A stretch of DNA of 64,000 nt from Chitinophaga deserti (GCF_003149455.1 NZ_QFFK01000004.1:434001-498000), one strand, 5' to 3'. Shown: positions 35,972-44,972, numbered from the stretch's first letter. Made by a program: numbers and translations. The notes: a model not told the origin generated them from the sequence alone.

Positions 35972-36034
35972 GGATGGCAGAAACACCCCCATAACATCAC
36001 ACAAACTGCTACCCTGCGTGCTAAACAATAGGGC

Positions 36035-36042
36035 TACTTTTG
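36035..36042 (+). promoter_or_regulatory. Promoter -7 element of the VOC gene
   Basis: TACTTTTG matches TAnnTTTG, 29 bp upstream of the ATG at 36071. No -33 TTTG is evident. Confidence 0.5.
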
Positions 36043-36070
36043 AGGATAATAACCACAAAAACATTCGTGT

Positions 36071-36457
36071 ATGAAAACCAGGAAAATATGGGCCAATTTC
36101 GGGGTGCAGGATTTAGCACGCACAACAGCATTTTATACGCAGCTGGGATTCACCTCCAACGGCTCCAACGACCAGCTGACCAGCTTCTTCTTCGGGGATG
36201 ATAAGTTCGTTATTCACTTCTTCCTCAAAAGCGTGCTGGAGCCCGCCATGTTTGGCCCCATCATAGATTCCCAGTCAGGCAATGAAATCATCTTCACCCT
36301 TTCCGCCGACACTAAGCAGGAAGTGGACGAATGGGAGAAAGCGGTCCGTGCTGCCGGGGGAACGGTGGTATCTCCGCCCGTGGAGTTTGGGAAGGGGTAT
36401 TACGGCTTTGTGTTTGCGGACCCTGATGGGCATAGGTTTAATGTGTTTTATATGTAG
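36071..36457 (+). CDS. VOC-family (glyoxalase/bleomycin-resistance-like) protein
   Basis: Small cytoplasmic protein (128 aa) of the vicinal-oxygen-chelate superfamily. The two beta-alpha-beta-beta-beta modules are visible: WANFGVQDLARTTAFYTQLGF at the start and FGKGYYGFVFADPDGHRFNVFYM at the end, the latter typical of the family's metal-site strand. The sequence resembles the extradiol-dioxygenase/PhnB-like subgroup with no defined substrate. Members dimerise and may bind metals or small toxic compounds. It forms its own short unit with a -7 element in front. Confidence 0.88.
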   Translation: MKTRKIWANFGVQDLARTTAFYTQLGFTSNGSNDQLTSFFFGDDKFVIHFFLKSVLEPAMFGPIIDSQSGNEIIFTLSADTKQEVDEWEKAVRAAGGTVVSPPVEFGKGYYGFVFADPDGHRFNVFYM

Positions 36458-36532
36458 GGACGCATTCGAATACAGTGGCCTCGGCTCCTACTCTATACAA
36501 AGATTCTATTACTATCCCTGATCCCAATACCT

Positions 36533-36768
36533 ATGTCACAATTCCTCATCTTTAAAAGGTACAATACATCAAAGGAGTCCGCGGAAACAATAGCTTTACT
36601 GGAGAAGCATCGGATACCCACGGAGTATGAAGAAGAAATCATCCGGATGGATAAGATGCTTCTGATCATAACCTTGATCTACGGCACCTCGTTAAGATTG
36701 ATTCCTCCGACTTCCCCAGAGCAGATGCCCTGCTGAAAAGTCAGATCACGTATCTGCTAATAATGTGA
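36533..36768 (+). pseudogene. Frameshifted small gene (DUF2007-like)
   Basis: Reading from the ATG at 36533 gives a coherent protein start (MSQFLIFKRYNTSKESAETI, ALLEKHRIPTEYEEE), then after residue about 41 the frame degenerates and stops at 36736. In the -1 frame from 36655 the sequence resumes sensibly (DASDHNLDLRHLVKIDSSDF, PRADALLKSQI) to a TGA at 36766. The shift maps to the AA pair at 36653-36654; one lost A would restore a 78-aa protein. The content resembles DUF2007-type proteins with a LLE-x-GIP motif. A sequencing error is the main alternative. It sits exactly where the AT-rich segment begins. Confidence 0.7.
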
Positions 36769-36814
36769 AGTCTGATTAGACAATAAGCTTAATTAATTGA
36801 TGTGTAGTAATAAA

Positions 36815-39800
36815 CTAATTCTTAGTATTAGTATTGGCCAGCCCCTTAAATTTAATAACAAATTCCATTATCCAATAACCATGAGATGATCCTTCTTCTA
36901 TAAGCTTTTCTAAGAACCATATATAAGATTCAAAGTCAGTACTATTTAGTTTTAACTCGTTTAAATGGTAATTATATAATCTCAATGCTAATTGCTCGGC
37001 TAGGGTATGTTTATAAAGTGTGAATTTATCACTGTCACAATTTTTTAGGTGGGTAACTAATTCGATGAAGCAACTGGGCAGAAGCTCTTTGTCACCAATT
37101 GTTGCTAGTAAATTTATTACTTGGACATAAGGAGGTTTCCCATAAAATTCAATTTGCTTTTTAAAAAAGGACCCCATCCCTTTTAATGGTGGCCAATCTC
37201 TGGCATCAGATTTCCATTCAATATCTAAGAAAAGGCTATAGATAAATATTTTATGCGGTAACAATTTATTATTTGTTGCTAAACTTTGCCATAACAATTG
37301 GAAACGCTTTATATGTATGTGTAAATTATCATTATCCTTATACGTGAGTTGATCCAATTTGAAAATTATTTTCTTAAATGTATCCATCCAAAATTGATAG
37401 TACTCAGGAATAGTATCAGTAATGATAAGATTAACCCCATAATTCTCAATTTTCTTACAGCATGTTAATAGTAAAGGAATTCCTGAGCTTTCTGCACTGA
37501 ACAAAAAAATACCCGCAAATTTTTCCTTTAGCTTATAATTCAGATCTGATATTGAGTTATCACTTCCATATTTTCTACTTTCACTTTTATCCTTTGCTTT
37601 ATCAAATTGAAAATATAAATCATGCAGTTTTAATAAGTATTGTTGTGTTAGCTCGTTTGGTTCATCGTCTGGAATAAGATCAATTGCTGTTAGTTTACTC
37701 CAATTATGATATCGTTCAAATTGTATTTTATTCATTTCAATACTTACTTTATTTGATAATACCATTTCTATGTAAGTATTTACAATTTGAAGCTCTTCTT
37801 CATTAAATGAGTCATCATAGACATCTAATGATCGAGGCTGGTCTTTGACATATTGTGCCAAATTGATAGCGCCTTTCCAAATAAGTAATGCATTCTCAGG
37901 ATCAATCTTCCAGAAATATTTATGATAACCTTCTAAGAAGTGTTCAAACATTACGTCGTTATTACCTTTTTTATTATAGGCAATTCGGGCAATAATCCTT
38001 ATGATACTTTGTTTTACTTTACTTTCAATTTCTTCTAATTCTAGCAGTTTGGGAAGAATTGCCAATGTTGCGTCAATATCATAAATGTGATATTGGGTTA
38101 TTCCTAATAAGCTACTATTGGAAGTATTAGAAAGATTGTTTGATATTTCGATCAAAATTCCTAATATCCACTTTTGTTCAATTTGTGACAACGCTTGCCA
38201 ATGATAAACGCCATGATAGGCTAATAGACCTGGAGCATAAAATACAGCTTGGTCAATAATTGATTGATAGTATATGTAGATATCTCTCCATTGTGCTACA
38301 GTAATATTAGTTTTGTTCTCGCGTGCCTTCCTTAGGTCATTAATAAAAGATGCTTTTTGATTTCTCGTGAATAAAAATTCTTCATTACTTTTCACCATTT
38401 CATTTACGTCATTACGATATGCGGGGCCAATAGTATTATAAGTATTCCCATTTATTTCTCCCTTCTCTTTTATTTCCCATGAACGAAGATCAATATCATA
38501 CAATAACTGTATCCAGTTTAGATCATTTTGGTTCGAATTTTTAAGCATTGTATCTATAATATTATAGATTTGCTCTTTGTAAGCCCCATTATTAATACAG
38601 TAATCAACAATAAATGATCTTAGACCTGCTTTATACTTCAAACGGTGAGGAAGCTCTTTTGATTTCATCCGTTCATCTATAAATATTTGATCTGCCATAA
38701 TCAAAATAGGATTTCTATAATCATCTATATATCTTTGGTTTTCCCATTTGTATATAATAGGTTGATCAATTAATGGCAACAGGAGATTTTCAGTTTGGGC
38801 TGGAAACGCTTGAACAATGCTTGAAATGATTCCAACAGTAGAAATGCATTTGCTTTTTGTATACATTTTCCACATACTTGATAATAGTAATTCTTGATCT
38901 TTTCCAGATGCAGCTAATTCATACAGATATTTCTCTAAAGCCATTGTTACAGACTGTAAAACATAAGGCATAACTGTTGCTGATCCTCGATACATTTGCC
39001 ACAATTCGTAACTTCCAATGTGAGTAACAGTGGTTTTATCTGGCAAATTAAATGTTACGCTGGTAATTTCGTCTCGATTTTTGAACCTGCTATTTATGTA
39101 ATGTTCTGTACTATAATTCAATAATTCAATGATAAAGTCTAATGTTATATTAGGGTGATATTGTAATAGCCAGTATATTGGAGTTTGTAAAGCGCTTACT
39201 GGATTGCAACTATTTTGATAATCTTTTCTTAGTCCAAATAGCCGTTCTATTTCCAAAGTATTTTCATCTGAATATCTTGCGAGTTGCGCAGTTATACCTG
39301 TATTTTTAATTGATTCAGTTGGTTGAGGTTTGCGGTACCAACGGCTACGCGTTAAGTTGATTAATTGATTAGGTAAGAATCGAGCTAATTGTCTGCTCGT
39401 CAAAGCAGAAAGTGCTGTTGAAATGAAAACATGGCGATATTCTTGCAGGTATTCTTGCTTTTTCTTAATCTCGTCACTGCTCTTCGTTAATGTTTCTAAC
39501 CATGTTATAACTTGTTCCTTAATACCGCCTGTGAGCTTAAATATTAATTCGATAGATCTTTTAACATTTCGTTCATTTCCAAAGTTGCCATTGTTTAATT
39601 TAGTTGTATAGTTTTCAAATATAAAAAGTATTATCTCCCCAGCCTCAATATGTCCTTCAGGGAGTGTATCCGACTCATCAATTAATGTACTCCATTCAGA
39701 AATAACATCTTGCATTTTTTCATAGTGTGATAAACAAATAGTGTGCAGATATTTATGCATGAATTGAATTACAGAATACCACCCATATCCAGTTGGAACT

Positions 39801-41881
39801 AAAATATACTCACCTTCATTTTCGATTCTTTGCTTACAAGCTGTTCTCATCACGTGTGTGATTTCAAAAAGAAGGCGATAGTCGTTATTTGCTAAATGGG
39901 AAATATTGTCATGAAAGTATTTCTCACAATGTGGAGAGTTTAATACAGCTATCAAGGAAGCTTGTCTCCAATGTTTATTGTTGTTATCACTTTCAATACT
40001 ACGGGTAAAATAAGCGATTTTTTCCGGGGATTGTTGTGCAATTGCGTCGGCTACCCATAGCCTATAAGCTCTTCTCATTGCTGGAGAATTTCCTAGGGAA
40101 TCAAAAAAAATGGAATCTCCAGTTTTATTATCAAATATTCTATCAACATGTCTAATTAAGGCCCAATCCTCTAATACATCGTGAGCTAAGCTATATTTAG
40201 GATGATTTTTATCTTTAATAATTACATTCTCCTTTACTAGTTTTTCCAGCGCCTCCGGGTCAGATTTACCTGAGTCAATATAAGATACCATTTTACGAGA
40301 ACGATTAACAGCTATTTCAATAAAAGCTTCTCTTCGTTTTTGTGGTAGGCCATTCTTAAATTCTTCAAACTTGTTTTCAACTATTGCATCCCAAAGTAAA
40401 GACTGAAGGTCTGTCGTATTAATTATACTATAGTCTGACTGACCTGAAAGCATAGCTGTGTTAATGAAATCCAGATATTTAGGTATTCTAACTAATTCTC
40501 TGATTTGTATGTTGTCAATTGCACTTTTAAGTCGAGGCAATGATTCAGTAATTAAGCTTAGATCTAAATCAGTTAAATTTTGTATGAGTAACTCCCCATA
40601 TTGTATGTTACTAAAGAATCGTAAATGAAGAATACTAACTAGGCTCTTCCTACAACTTATTATTAACTTAACATTTTTACTTTTACTAAGTACATTTAAT
40701 AGTTGCTTAAATGCCAAATCTTCTCCCTCCAGTAATTTTTCAAATGCATCAATATATACTATAAAGGAATTTTGTAAGGGAAAGAAGGAGAAAATTTCTG
40801 CAACAGTATTTTGAATTCCAGCGCTTCTAAACCAATCTCGTAATTGACCACTCCCCAATTCCTGTGCTTGCAAAGCAATTGTAAAGACTTTCTGGTTAAG
40901 ATTTGTAATCTCTATTAAACTTTTGGCCACTGAACTTTTTCCAACTCCAGGATCACCTGTTATTATTAAAATTTGCTCGTTGCAGAACATTTCTATTGCT
41001 TTCTCAATTATACTTGTTCGGGGTAAATGCTTTCCCCCAATATTATTTTTAACAACTTCTAAGACAGACATAGATTCTCTACTAATTCGCAAAAGTTCAT
41101 TTTGCAACTTATTAGTTGAGGCTGGATTTAACTTATTCGTATACTTCTTAAGACTATTTTCCTTACTTATTCCTCCTGAAGCGTTTTTATTGGCCATCTC
41201 TTGATAAACTTCATTCCATATGCATTCAGCTGTTTCAGATTCATAATACCTGGAATAATCTAATAGCGTCAGAATATTGGACTTGGTTACAGAAGTTTGT
41301 TTATCTAAGTCGTATTCTAGTATTTCAAAACAGCGAAAGAAATTATGTAATGTTTCTGAACTTACTGTGGGATCATATTCTCTTATGGTATTTAGAAAAT
41401 TGTCATAGTATTTTTTTTTGGCACTGATACGGAATACCTCATTTTCAAAATCAATATAACTGTCTTTGTTTTTTGCCCAATCTAATATCTGTGATAAATG
41501 AGTTTTAGTCTCAATTGACCAAGCACTGCTAACTATAAATATTTTGTCTACTATTGGATTAAAAAGATCTGAATTTTTAAAGTCTTTCCATGCCGAAATA
41601 AGAACTTTCTTAAAGAGTGGGTTTTTTGATGATATTGTAATTAAATGCTTTATCTGTACTAGTATTTTATAACTATATGCATTATTCTCACAGCTCAATA
41701 AAAGATCATCTGTTTCATAACCTAAAGATCCACTTTGCTGTTTGAAGCTTGTTATTCGTCCACCTTCAAGTCCTGGGATATGGGACCCTAAAATAAATGA
41801 AATGTAATATGCAGTCTGGATGGCTATTTCAAAATTTGTTCCGCCACCTCCTTGAGAATATACATTGCTATTTATGCTCAT
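36815..41881 (-). CDS. Avs-like STAND NTPase with N-terminal Cap4/DUF4297-like nuclease (candidate anti-phage defence)
   Basis: A 1688-aa protein, AT-rich gene. Residues 1 to about 225 look like a PD-(D/E)xK nuclease of the Cap4/DUF4297 kind: NFEIAIQ (E18), TDDLLL (D58/D59) and LVQIKH (Q76, K78). After a linker comes a STAND/NACHT-type NTPase: Walker A GDPGVGKSS (309-317), Walker B FIVYIDAFEKLL (373-384), and LIISCRKS (about 407-414) as a sensor-like segment. A winged-helix-like part follows (about 490-600). The remaining ~1000 residues are helical with no nameable domain, the place where Avs proteins carry target-sensing repeats. By analogy it would recognise a phage protein, oligomerise and cut DNA. 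No signal peptide or membrane helix. It is downstream of the SymE-like gene. Confidence 0.75.
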   Translation of the reverse strand: MSINSNVYSQGGGGTNFEIAIQTAYYISFILGSHIPGLEGGRITSFKQQSGSLGYETDDLLLSCENNAYSYKILVQIKHLITISSKNPLFKKVLISAWKDFKNSDLFNPIVDKIFIVSSAWSIETKTHLSQILDWAKNKDSYIDFENEVFRISAKKKYYDNFLNTIREYDPTVSSETLHNFFRCFEILEYDLDKQTSVTKSNILTLLDYSRYYESETAECIWNEVYQEMANKNASGGISKENSLKKYTNKLNPASTNKLQNELLRISRESMSVLEVVKNNIGGKHLPRTSIIEKAIEMFCNEQILIITGDPGVGKSSVAKSLIEITNLNQKVFTIALQAQELGSGQLRDWFRSAGIQNTVAEIFSFFPLQNSFIVYIDAFEKLLEGEDLAFKQLLNVLSKSKNVKLIISCRKSLVSILHLRFFSNIQYGELLIQNLTDLDLSLITESLPRLKSAIDNIQIRELVRIPKYLDFINTAMLSGQSDYSIINTTDLQSLLWDAIVENKFEEFKNGLPQKRREAFIEIAVNRSRKMVSYIDSGKSDPEALEKLVKENVIIKDKNHPKYSLAHDVLEDWALIRHVDRIFDNKTGDSIFFDSLGNSPAMRRAYRLWVADAIAQQSPEKIAYFTRSIESDNNNKHWRQASLIAVLNSPHCEKYFHDNISHLANNDYRLLFEITHVMRTACKQRIENEGEYILVPTGYGWYSVIQFMHKYLHTICLSHYEKMQDVISEWSTLIDESDTLPEGHIEAGEIILFIFENYTTKLNNGNFGNERNVKRSIELIFKLTGGIKEQVITWLETLTKSSDEIKKKQEYLQEYRHVFISTALSALTSRQLARFLPNQLINLTRSRWYRKPQPTESIKNTGITAQLARYSDENTLEIERLFGLRKDYQNSCNPVSALQTPIYWLLQYHPNITLDFIIELLNYSTEHYINSRFKNRDEITSVTFNLPDKTTVTHIGSYELWQMYRGSATVMPYVLQSVTMALEKYLYELAASGKDQELLLSSMWKMYTKSKCISTVGIISSIVQAFPAQTENLLLPLIDQPIIYKWENQRYIDDYRNPILIMADQIFIDERMKSKELPHRLKYKAGLRSFIVDYCINNGAYKEQIYNIIDTMLKNSNQNDLNWIQLLYDIDLRSWEIKEKGEINGNTYNTIGPAYRNDVNEMVKSNEEFLFTRNQKASFINDLRKARENKTNITVAQWRDIYIYYQSIIDQAVFYAPGLLAYHGVYHWQALSQIEQKWILGILIEISNNLSNTSNSSLLGITQYHIYDIDATLAILPKLLELEEIESKVKQSIIRIIARIAYNKKGNNDVMFEHFLEGYHKYFWKIDPENALLIWKGAINLAQYVKDQPRSLDVYDDSFNEEELQIVNTYIEMVLSNKVSIEMNKIQFERYHNWSKLTAIDLIPDDEPNELTQQYLLKLHDLYFQFDKAKDKSESRKYGSDNSISDLNYKLKEKFAGIFLFSAESSGIPLLLTCCKKIENYGVNLIITDTIPEYYQFWMDTFKKIIFKLDQLTYKDNDNLHIHIKRFQLLWQSLATNNKLLPHKIFIYSLFLDIEWKSDARDWPPLKGMGSFFKKQIEFYGKPPYVQVINLLATIGDKELLPSCFIELVTHLKNCDSDKFTLYKHTLAEQLALRLYNYHLNELKLNSTDFESYIWFLEKLIEEGSSHGYWIMEFVIKFKGLANTNTKN

Positions 41882-42021
41882 AATATTAAAATAATATAAA
41901 TTCGAATAGAGTATTCAATATGTATTAAGCAATTAATGAAATTCTAATGAATTTATGAAGGTGAATTTGCGTGAGAATGAATTGATTATTTTGTATTCAT
42001 TTGCTTCAGATTCATTTTTCC

Positions 42022-42261
42022 TTAGGCTACCCTATCCCCATTAAAATCCACTATGTACCGCTTGGTCACCACCTCTTCCTTCCACTTGTAAAGTGTTTTC
42101 CTAATAATAATACGCCCCTCACTCACTTCGAACTCCACAATATCTCCGATATTGAAGCCTGCTTTCTCAAGCCACTGGCCTGAAACATTAATAAAGGGAA
42201 CTACTTTCTCTGAGGGCTTACGGGTTATGGTAAGCCTGCGTTTAGAAGAAGACTGCTTCAT
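42022..42261 (-). CDS. SymE-like toxin (AbrB-fold-derived, type I TA family)
   Basis: A 79-aa basic protein with the SymE-family pattern: RRLTITRKPSEKVVPFINVS, then GQWLEKAGFNIGDIVEFEVS and EGRIIIRKTL. SymE of E. coli is an SOS-induced toxin whose mRNA is blocked by an antisense RNA (SymR). Whether an antisense RNA exists here cannot be read reliably from sequence. The gene lies 140 bp upstream of the STAND-nuclease gene on the same strand and is divergent from the XRE regulator (191 bp). Coupled transcription with the nuclease gene is possible because no terminator is seen between them. Confidence 0.8.
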   Translation of the reverse strand: MKQSSSKRRLTITRKPSEKVVPFINVSGQWLEKAGFNIGDIVEFEVSEGRIIIRKTLYKWKEEVVTKRYIVDFNGDRVA

Positions 42262-42452
42262 GAGGTTAACAATTATTATGACTTAAAATTACATAATGTA
42301 ATGAAACAGCTATTATCGTTCGTCATTATTTAGTGTGTATAACTACTGATAATTACTAACAATCACACCTATTTAATATTAATATATCTTATAATACAGC
42401 TGATCTCTCAGTTTTGCCTTAGATAAGTACTTTACTTTAAACCATTGTTTAT

Positions 42453-42791
42453 ATGACTTTCGGACATCGCGTTGCTGCAGTACGTAAGCAACGAAACTTA
42501 ACCCAAAAAGACTTCGGAGCAACTCTAGGAATCGTACAGGATGTTGTTAGTAAATACGAACGGGATCAAATGGTTCCTTCTATTGAGACTGCCGCCAAAT
42601 TCGCCAAAGCCCTCAACGTTTCGCTCGACTACTTAATCCTGGGAGATGCCCTCCCTCCTGCTTATGGCGAAGACGCGTACCTGCAGATTGCCCGCCGGCT
42701 GGAAAAACTATCACCAGAAAACCGGGAACACATCATCGCAGTAATAGAAGCATTCAGTGCAAAACAAAAAATACAGGAACTATTCCAATAG
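42453..42791 (+). CDS. XRE-family helix-turn-helix regulator
   Basis: A 112-aa DNA-binding protein. Residues about 4-60 form an HTH_3/XRE domain (FGHRVAAVRKQRNLTQKDFG, VSKYERDQMVPSIETAAKFA, ALNVSLDYLILGD). The C-terminal helical tail (about 75-112, YLQIARRLEKLSPENREHII) likely dimerises. Size and layout match phage- and toxin-antitoxin-type repressors. It reads away from the SymE-like gene and could repress the shared intergenic region. Its last codons and stop lie inside a 47-bp palindrome. Confidence 0.9.
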   Translation: MTFGHRVAAVRKQRNLTQKDFGATLGIVQDVVSKYERDQMVPSIETAAKFAKALNVSLDYLILGDALPPAYGEDAYLQIARRLEKLSPENREHIIAVIEAFSAKQKIQELFQ

Positions 42792-42829
42792 CTAAGGGCC
42801 TCAATAATTGAGGCCCTTAGCTATTGGAA
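42783..42829. terminator. 47-bp near-perfect palindrome covering the end of the XRE gene
   Basis: Two 23-bp arms (42783-42805 and 42807-42829) are exact reverse complements around a single central base. The left arm contains the last codons and TAG stop of the XRE gene. No T-run follows, so classical terminator function is uncertain; it could still block transcription in both directions, cut back an mRNA end, or be a recombination or binding site. Confidence 0.6.
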
Positions 42830-42881
42830 CATCTAATGTAATATCGATTGAAGCATTTTCTACAAATAAGAAAAGCAAAAA

Positions 42882-43619
42882 CTAGTATGCCAATTTCCAG
42901 ATGCTACCATCTTCAAAAGCGACTTCATAAGGATATGCAATCAGAATCTTTTTGCCGTCTTTGCTGAGCACACTCCAAACTCCGGACTCGGTTACTCCTG
43001 GCCTTAATAAATCATCCGTAAAACCGTTACCCCATCCATTATCTAATGATCCCATATCAGCTGGTTCATTAAACGCGTTTTCACCATACCATTTAAATCT
43101 GATTGCTGAAATTTTCTTTTGACTTACATTTTTGTATTTGAGAGATACATCTTTGTAGTTTGAATACTCTTGTGTAACAAACTTTGCATTTATTACTTTT
43201 ACTGGTGCTTTATAGAGGCCAAGAGTGTCATACTTTGATCCAACTCCATTTCTTTCTTCTATGCTTTCATTCCTTGCATTACTAATGGCATTTGGTAATT
43301 CCTTTATGTTATTCGAAACATCTTCTAATAGGCTATCCTTTTTCAGAAAATGTACTCTGTAAGTGATATCTTCTCTTTTACTGTTAAGTAATTTATAGCT
43401 AATGGGTTGATCCAAATATGCACTTCCGTATTTCGATTTCATATCTTTATACACTTTTTCAGAAATCTGGAAGTACTCGTATGCTTTTAAGTATGCAGCA
43501 GAGTCACTAATAGCATTGAAAACTTTCTCCTCTTTTGAATCTTGTACGTAATAATATTTTTTTGAACTATTGCAGGCAATCACAAGTAAAGTAATAAATA
43601 AAAATAGGGGTACTTTCAT
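42882..43619 (-). CDS. Lipoprotein of unknown function
   Basis: Predicted lipoprotein (245 aa) starting at ATG 43619: signal MKVPLFLFITLLVIACNSSK with lipobox VIAC. A GTG further upstream would add an implausible basic leader. The first half is charged and helical with Lys/Tyr/Ser-rich composition. The second half is beta-rich (INAKFVTQEYSNYKDVSLKY, ISAIRFKWYGENAFNEPADM, AYPYEVAFEDGSIWKL). I do not recognise the family; the SAIRFKWYG...N and VAFEDG(S)xWK elements recur in Bacteroidota surface or periplasmic proteins of unknown role. Low G+C like the adjacent segment. No operon partner: neighbours diverge or converge. Confidence 0.75.
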   Translation of the reverse strand: MKVPLFLFITLLVIACNSSKKYYYVQDSKEEKVFNAISDSAAYLKAYEYFQISEKVYKDMKSKYGSAYLDQPISYKLLNSKREDITYRVHFLKKDSLLEDVSNNIKELPNAISNARNESIEERNGVGSKYDTLGLYKAPVKVINAKFVTQEYSNYKDVSLKYKNVSQKKISAIRFKWYGENAFNEPADMGSLDNGWGNGFTDDLLRPGVTESGVWSVLSKDGKKILIAYPYEVAFEDGSIWKLAY

Positions 43620-44180
43620 AAGTTTCTTTTTTACACATTTCAATTTAATAAAAAAATTGAATGGTAGAAAAACTTGTTTTCCTTGACGCACAGGGTACTT
43701 CCAGCTTGTAAAATCCTTTAACTCAACTTCATTATACCCTTCTTAAAGTCTAATAATGAACCCTGTAGAAACCGGGCCCCAATAAAAACCTACTTCTATG
43801 AGTAGAAAACTTTCTTTTTCATTACATCTTTAAACTTTAACCCTGAAATAACAACACCTTAATTCAAATAGAAATGAGTCGAACTTGGTTACAAATACCA
43901 GCCCTCTTCAGTTGCTCCCTCGCCTCGTCTAATTACTATTGAACCAACTTCCGGGGAGCCTGCAACCCTTGCTTAACCCTCTTTAGTCCCCATGTTACCT
44001 GCCGGTAATCCCAGTGAAAACACCTATATACTTAGCCTATATATAGCCTATACTTAGGGTATGTTTAGCCTATATATAGCCCTATAAGAGGCTAAGTATA
44101 GGCTATACATACTTATAATATAAGCTATTTAACCCCTATACGTACTTAGCGCATCTTTATGGCAAGAAGTAATCTACACT
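43620..44180. other. Non-coding interval with an AT-rich repeat cluster
   Basis: About 560 bp with no gene I can support. The first 400 bp show nothing distinctive beyond a short CTACT/AGTAG hairpin near 43790. The last 160 bp are packed with repeats (see the entry at 44021). Confidence 0.7.
44021..44157. repeat. Cluster of direct and inverted AGCCTATA/CTTAG repeats
   Basis: A 17-mer TTAGCCTATATATAGCC occurs exactly at 44032-44048 and 44065-44081 (33 bp apart). TAGCCTATACTTAG (44044-44057) is matched by its exact reverse complement at 44092-44105. Further TACTTAG copies occur near 44028 and 44153. The array ends about 25 bp before the start codon at 44181, so it is well placed for regulator binding or mRNA structure. 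Confidence 0.75.
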
Positions 44181-44972
44181 ATGTCTAAAGCGCAATCAAA
44201 CCTTGATTTACCTGCTATACTGGGTAACCTGAGCGCCTACCGCAGAAGGGGCTCAGACAAGCTGATCCTCCGGCGGCCCGGCGGCTTTTCGAAGAAGCAG
44301 TTCCAGAATGACTCTGGGCTTGAGGCTACGCGGAATAATATCTCCGACTTCGGCGGGTGCAATAAAATGACGAATGCCTTCCGGCATGCTATCAGTCCAT
44401 TGCTTCGATTGGGAGATCCGAACTTTACGGGGGCGTTAAACCAGTTGTTCAGGATGATACAGCGGAGGCCTTCCGGCACATTACGGGGCGTAAAAAGCAT
44501 CCTCCTGTCGCAGAACCGGGGTATGGTAAGCGGGTTTACATTGAACAGGGACCGTCCGTTTGAGGGTATTCTCCGCGACTATATCCCTGTTGAGGTAAAC
44601 AGGGAGCAGCTGACCGTCACCATAGCCCTGCCGGCACTTAGTCCCGGCATCAACCTGCGCATACCATGGGAGGCACCGTACTACAGGATAATCCTCTCGC
44701 TGGGGATTGCTGGTGATATCATTTATGGTGAAAGGGGGTTTGAAAGCACATACTCAGGTCCCGGATACGGGCGCTTAGCCCAAACTGAATGGTGCCACCA
44801 GGAGGCGGATGCCGGGCCAACCCAGCTCAGCGTACAACTGACTGGCCAGGTAATACCTGATAGCGCTTCATTAATCGTGGGAATAGGCATAGAAATGGGC
44901 ATGCCGGATAAATACGGTGAGATAGTACACGTGAAATACGCAGGGAGCGCAAAGGTGCTGGAGGTGTTTTGA
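44181..44972 (+). CDS. Hypothetical protein of unknown function
   Basis: Unrecognised 263-aa protein. G+C returns to background level. The first half is basic with Arg-rich segments (SAYRRRGSDKLILRRPGGFS, GCNKMTNAFRHAISPLLRLG, FRMIQRRPSGTLRGVKSILL). The second half looks beta-rich (EVNREQLTVTIALPALSPGI, LSVQLTGQVIPDSASLIVGI). There is no signal peptide or membrane helix. The pattern suggests a DNA- or RNA-contacting N-terminal region, but this is only composition. No neighbour reads in the same direction closely enough to form an operon. An ATG at 44181 follows the repeat cluster. Confidence 0.65.
   Translation: MSKAQSNLDLPAILGNLSAYRRRGSDKLILRRPGGFSKKQFQNDSGLEATRNNISDFGGCNKMTNAFRHAISPLLRLGDPNFTGALNQLFRMIQRRPSGTLRGVKSILLSQNRGMVSGFTLNRDRPFEGILRDYIPVEVNREQLTVTIALPALSPGINLRIPWEAPYYRIILSLGIAGDIIYGERGFESTYSGPGYGRLAQTEWCHQEADAGPTQLSVQLTGQVIPDSASLIVGIGIEMGMPDKYGEIVHVKYAGSAKVLEVF

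Noticed and set aside
44021-44157. Repeat cluster considered as a CRISPR array
   Set aside because: Units are shorter than CRISPR repeats, overlap each other in both orientations, have no uniform spacers, and no cas gene is near.
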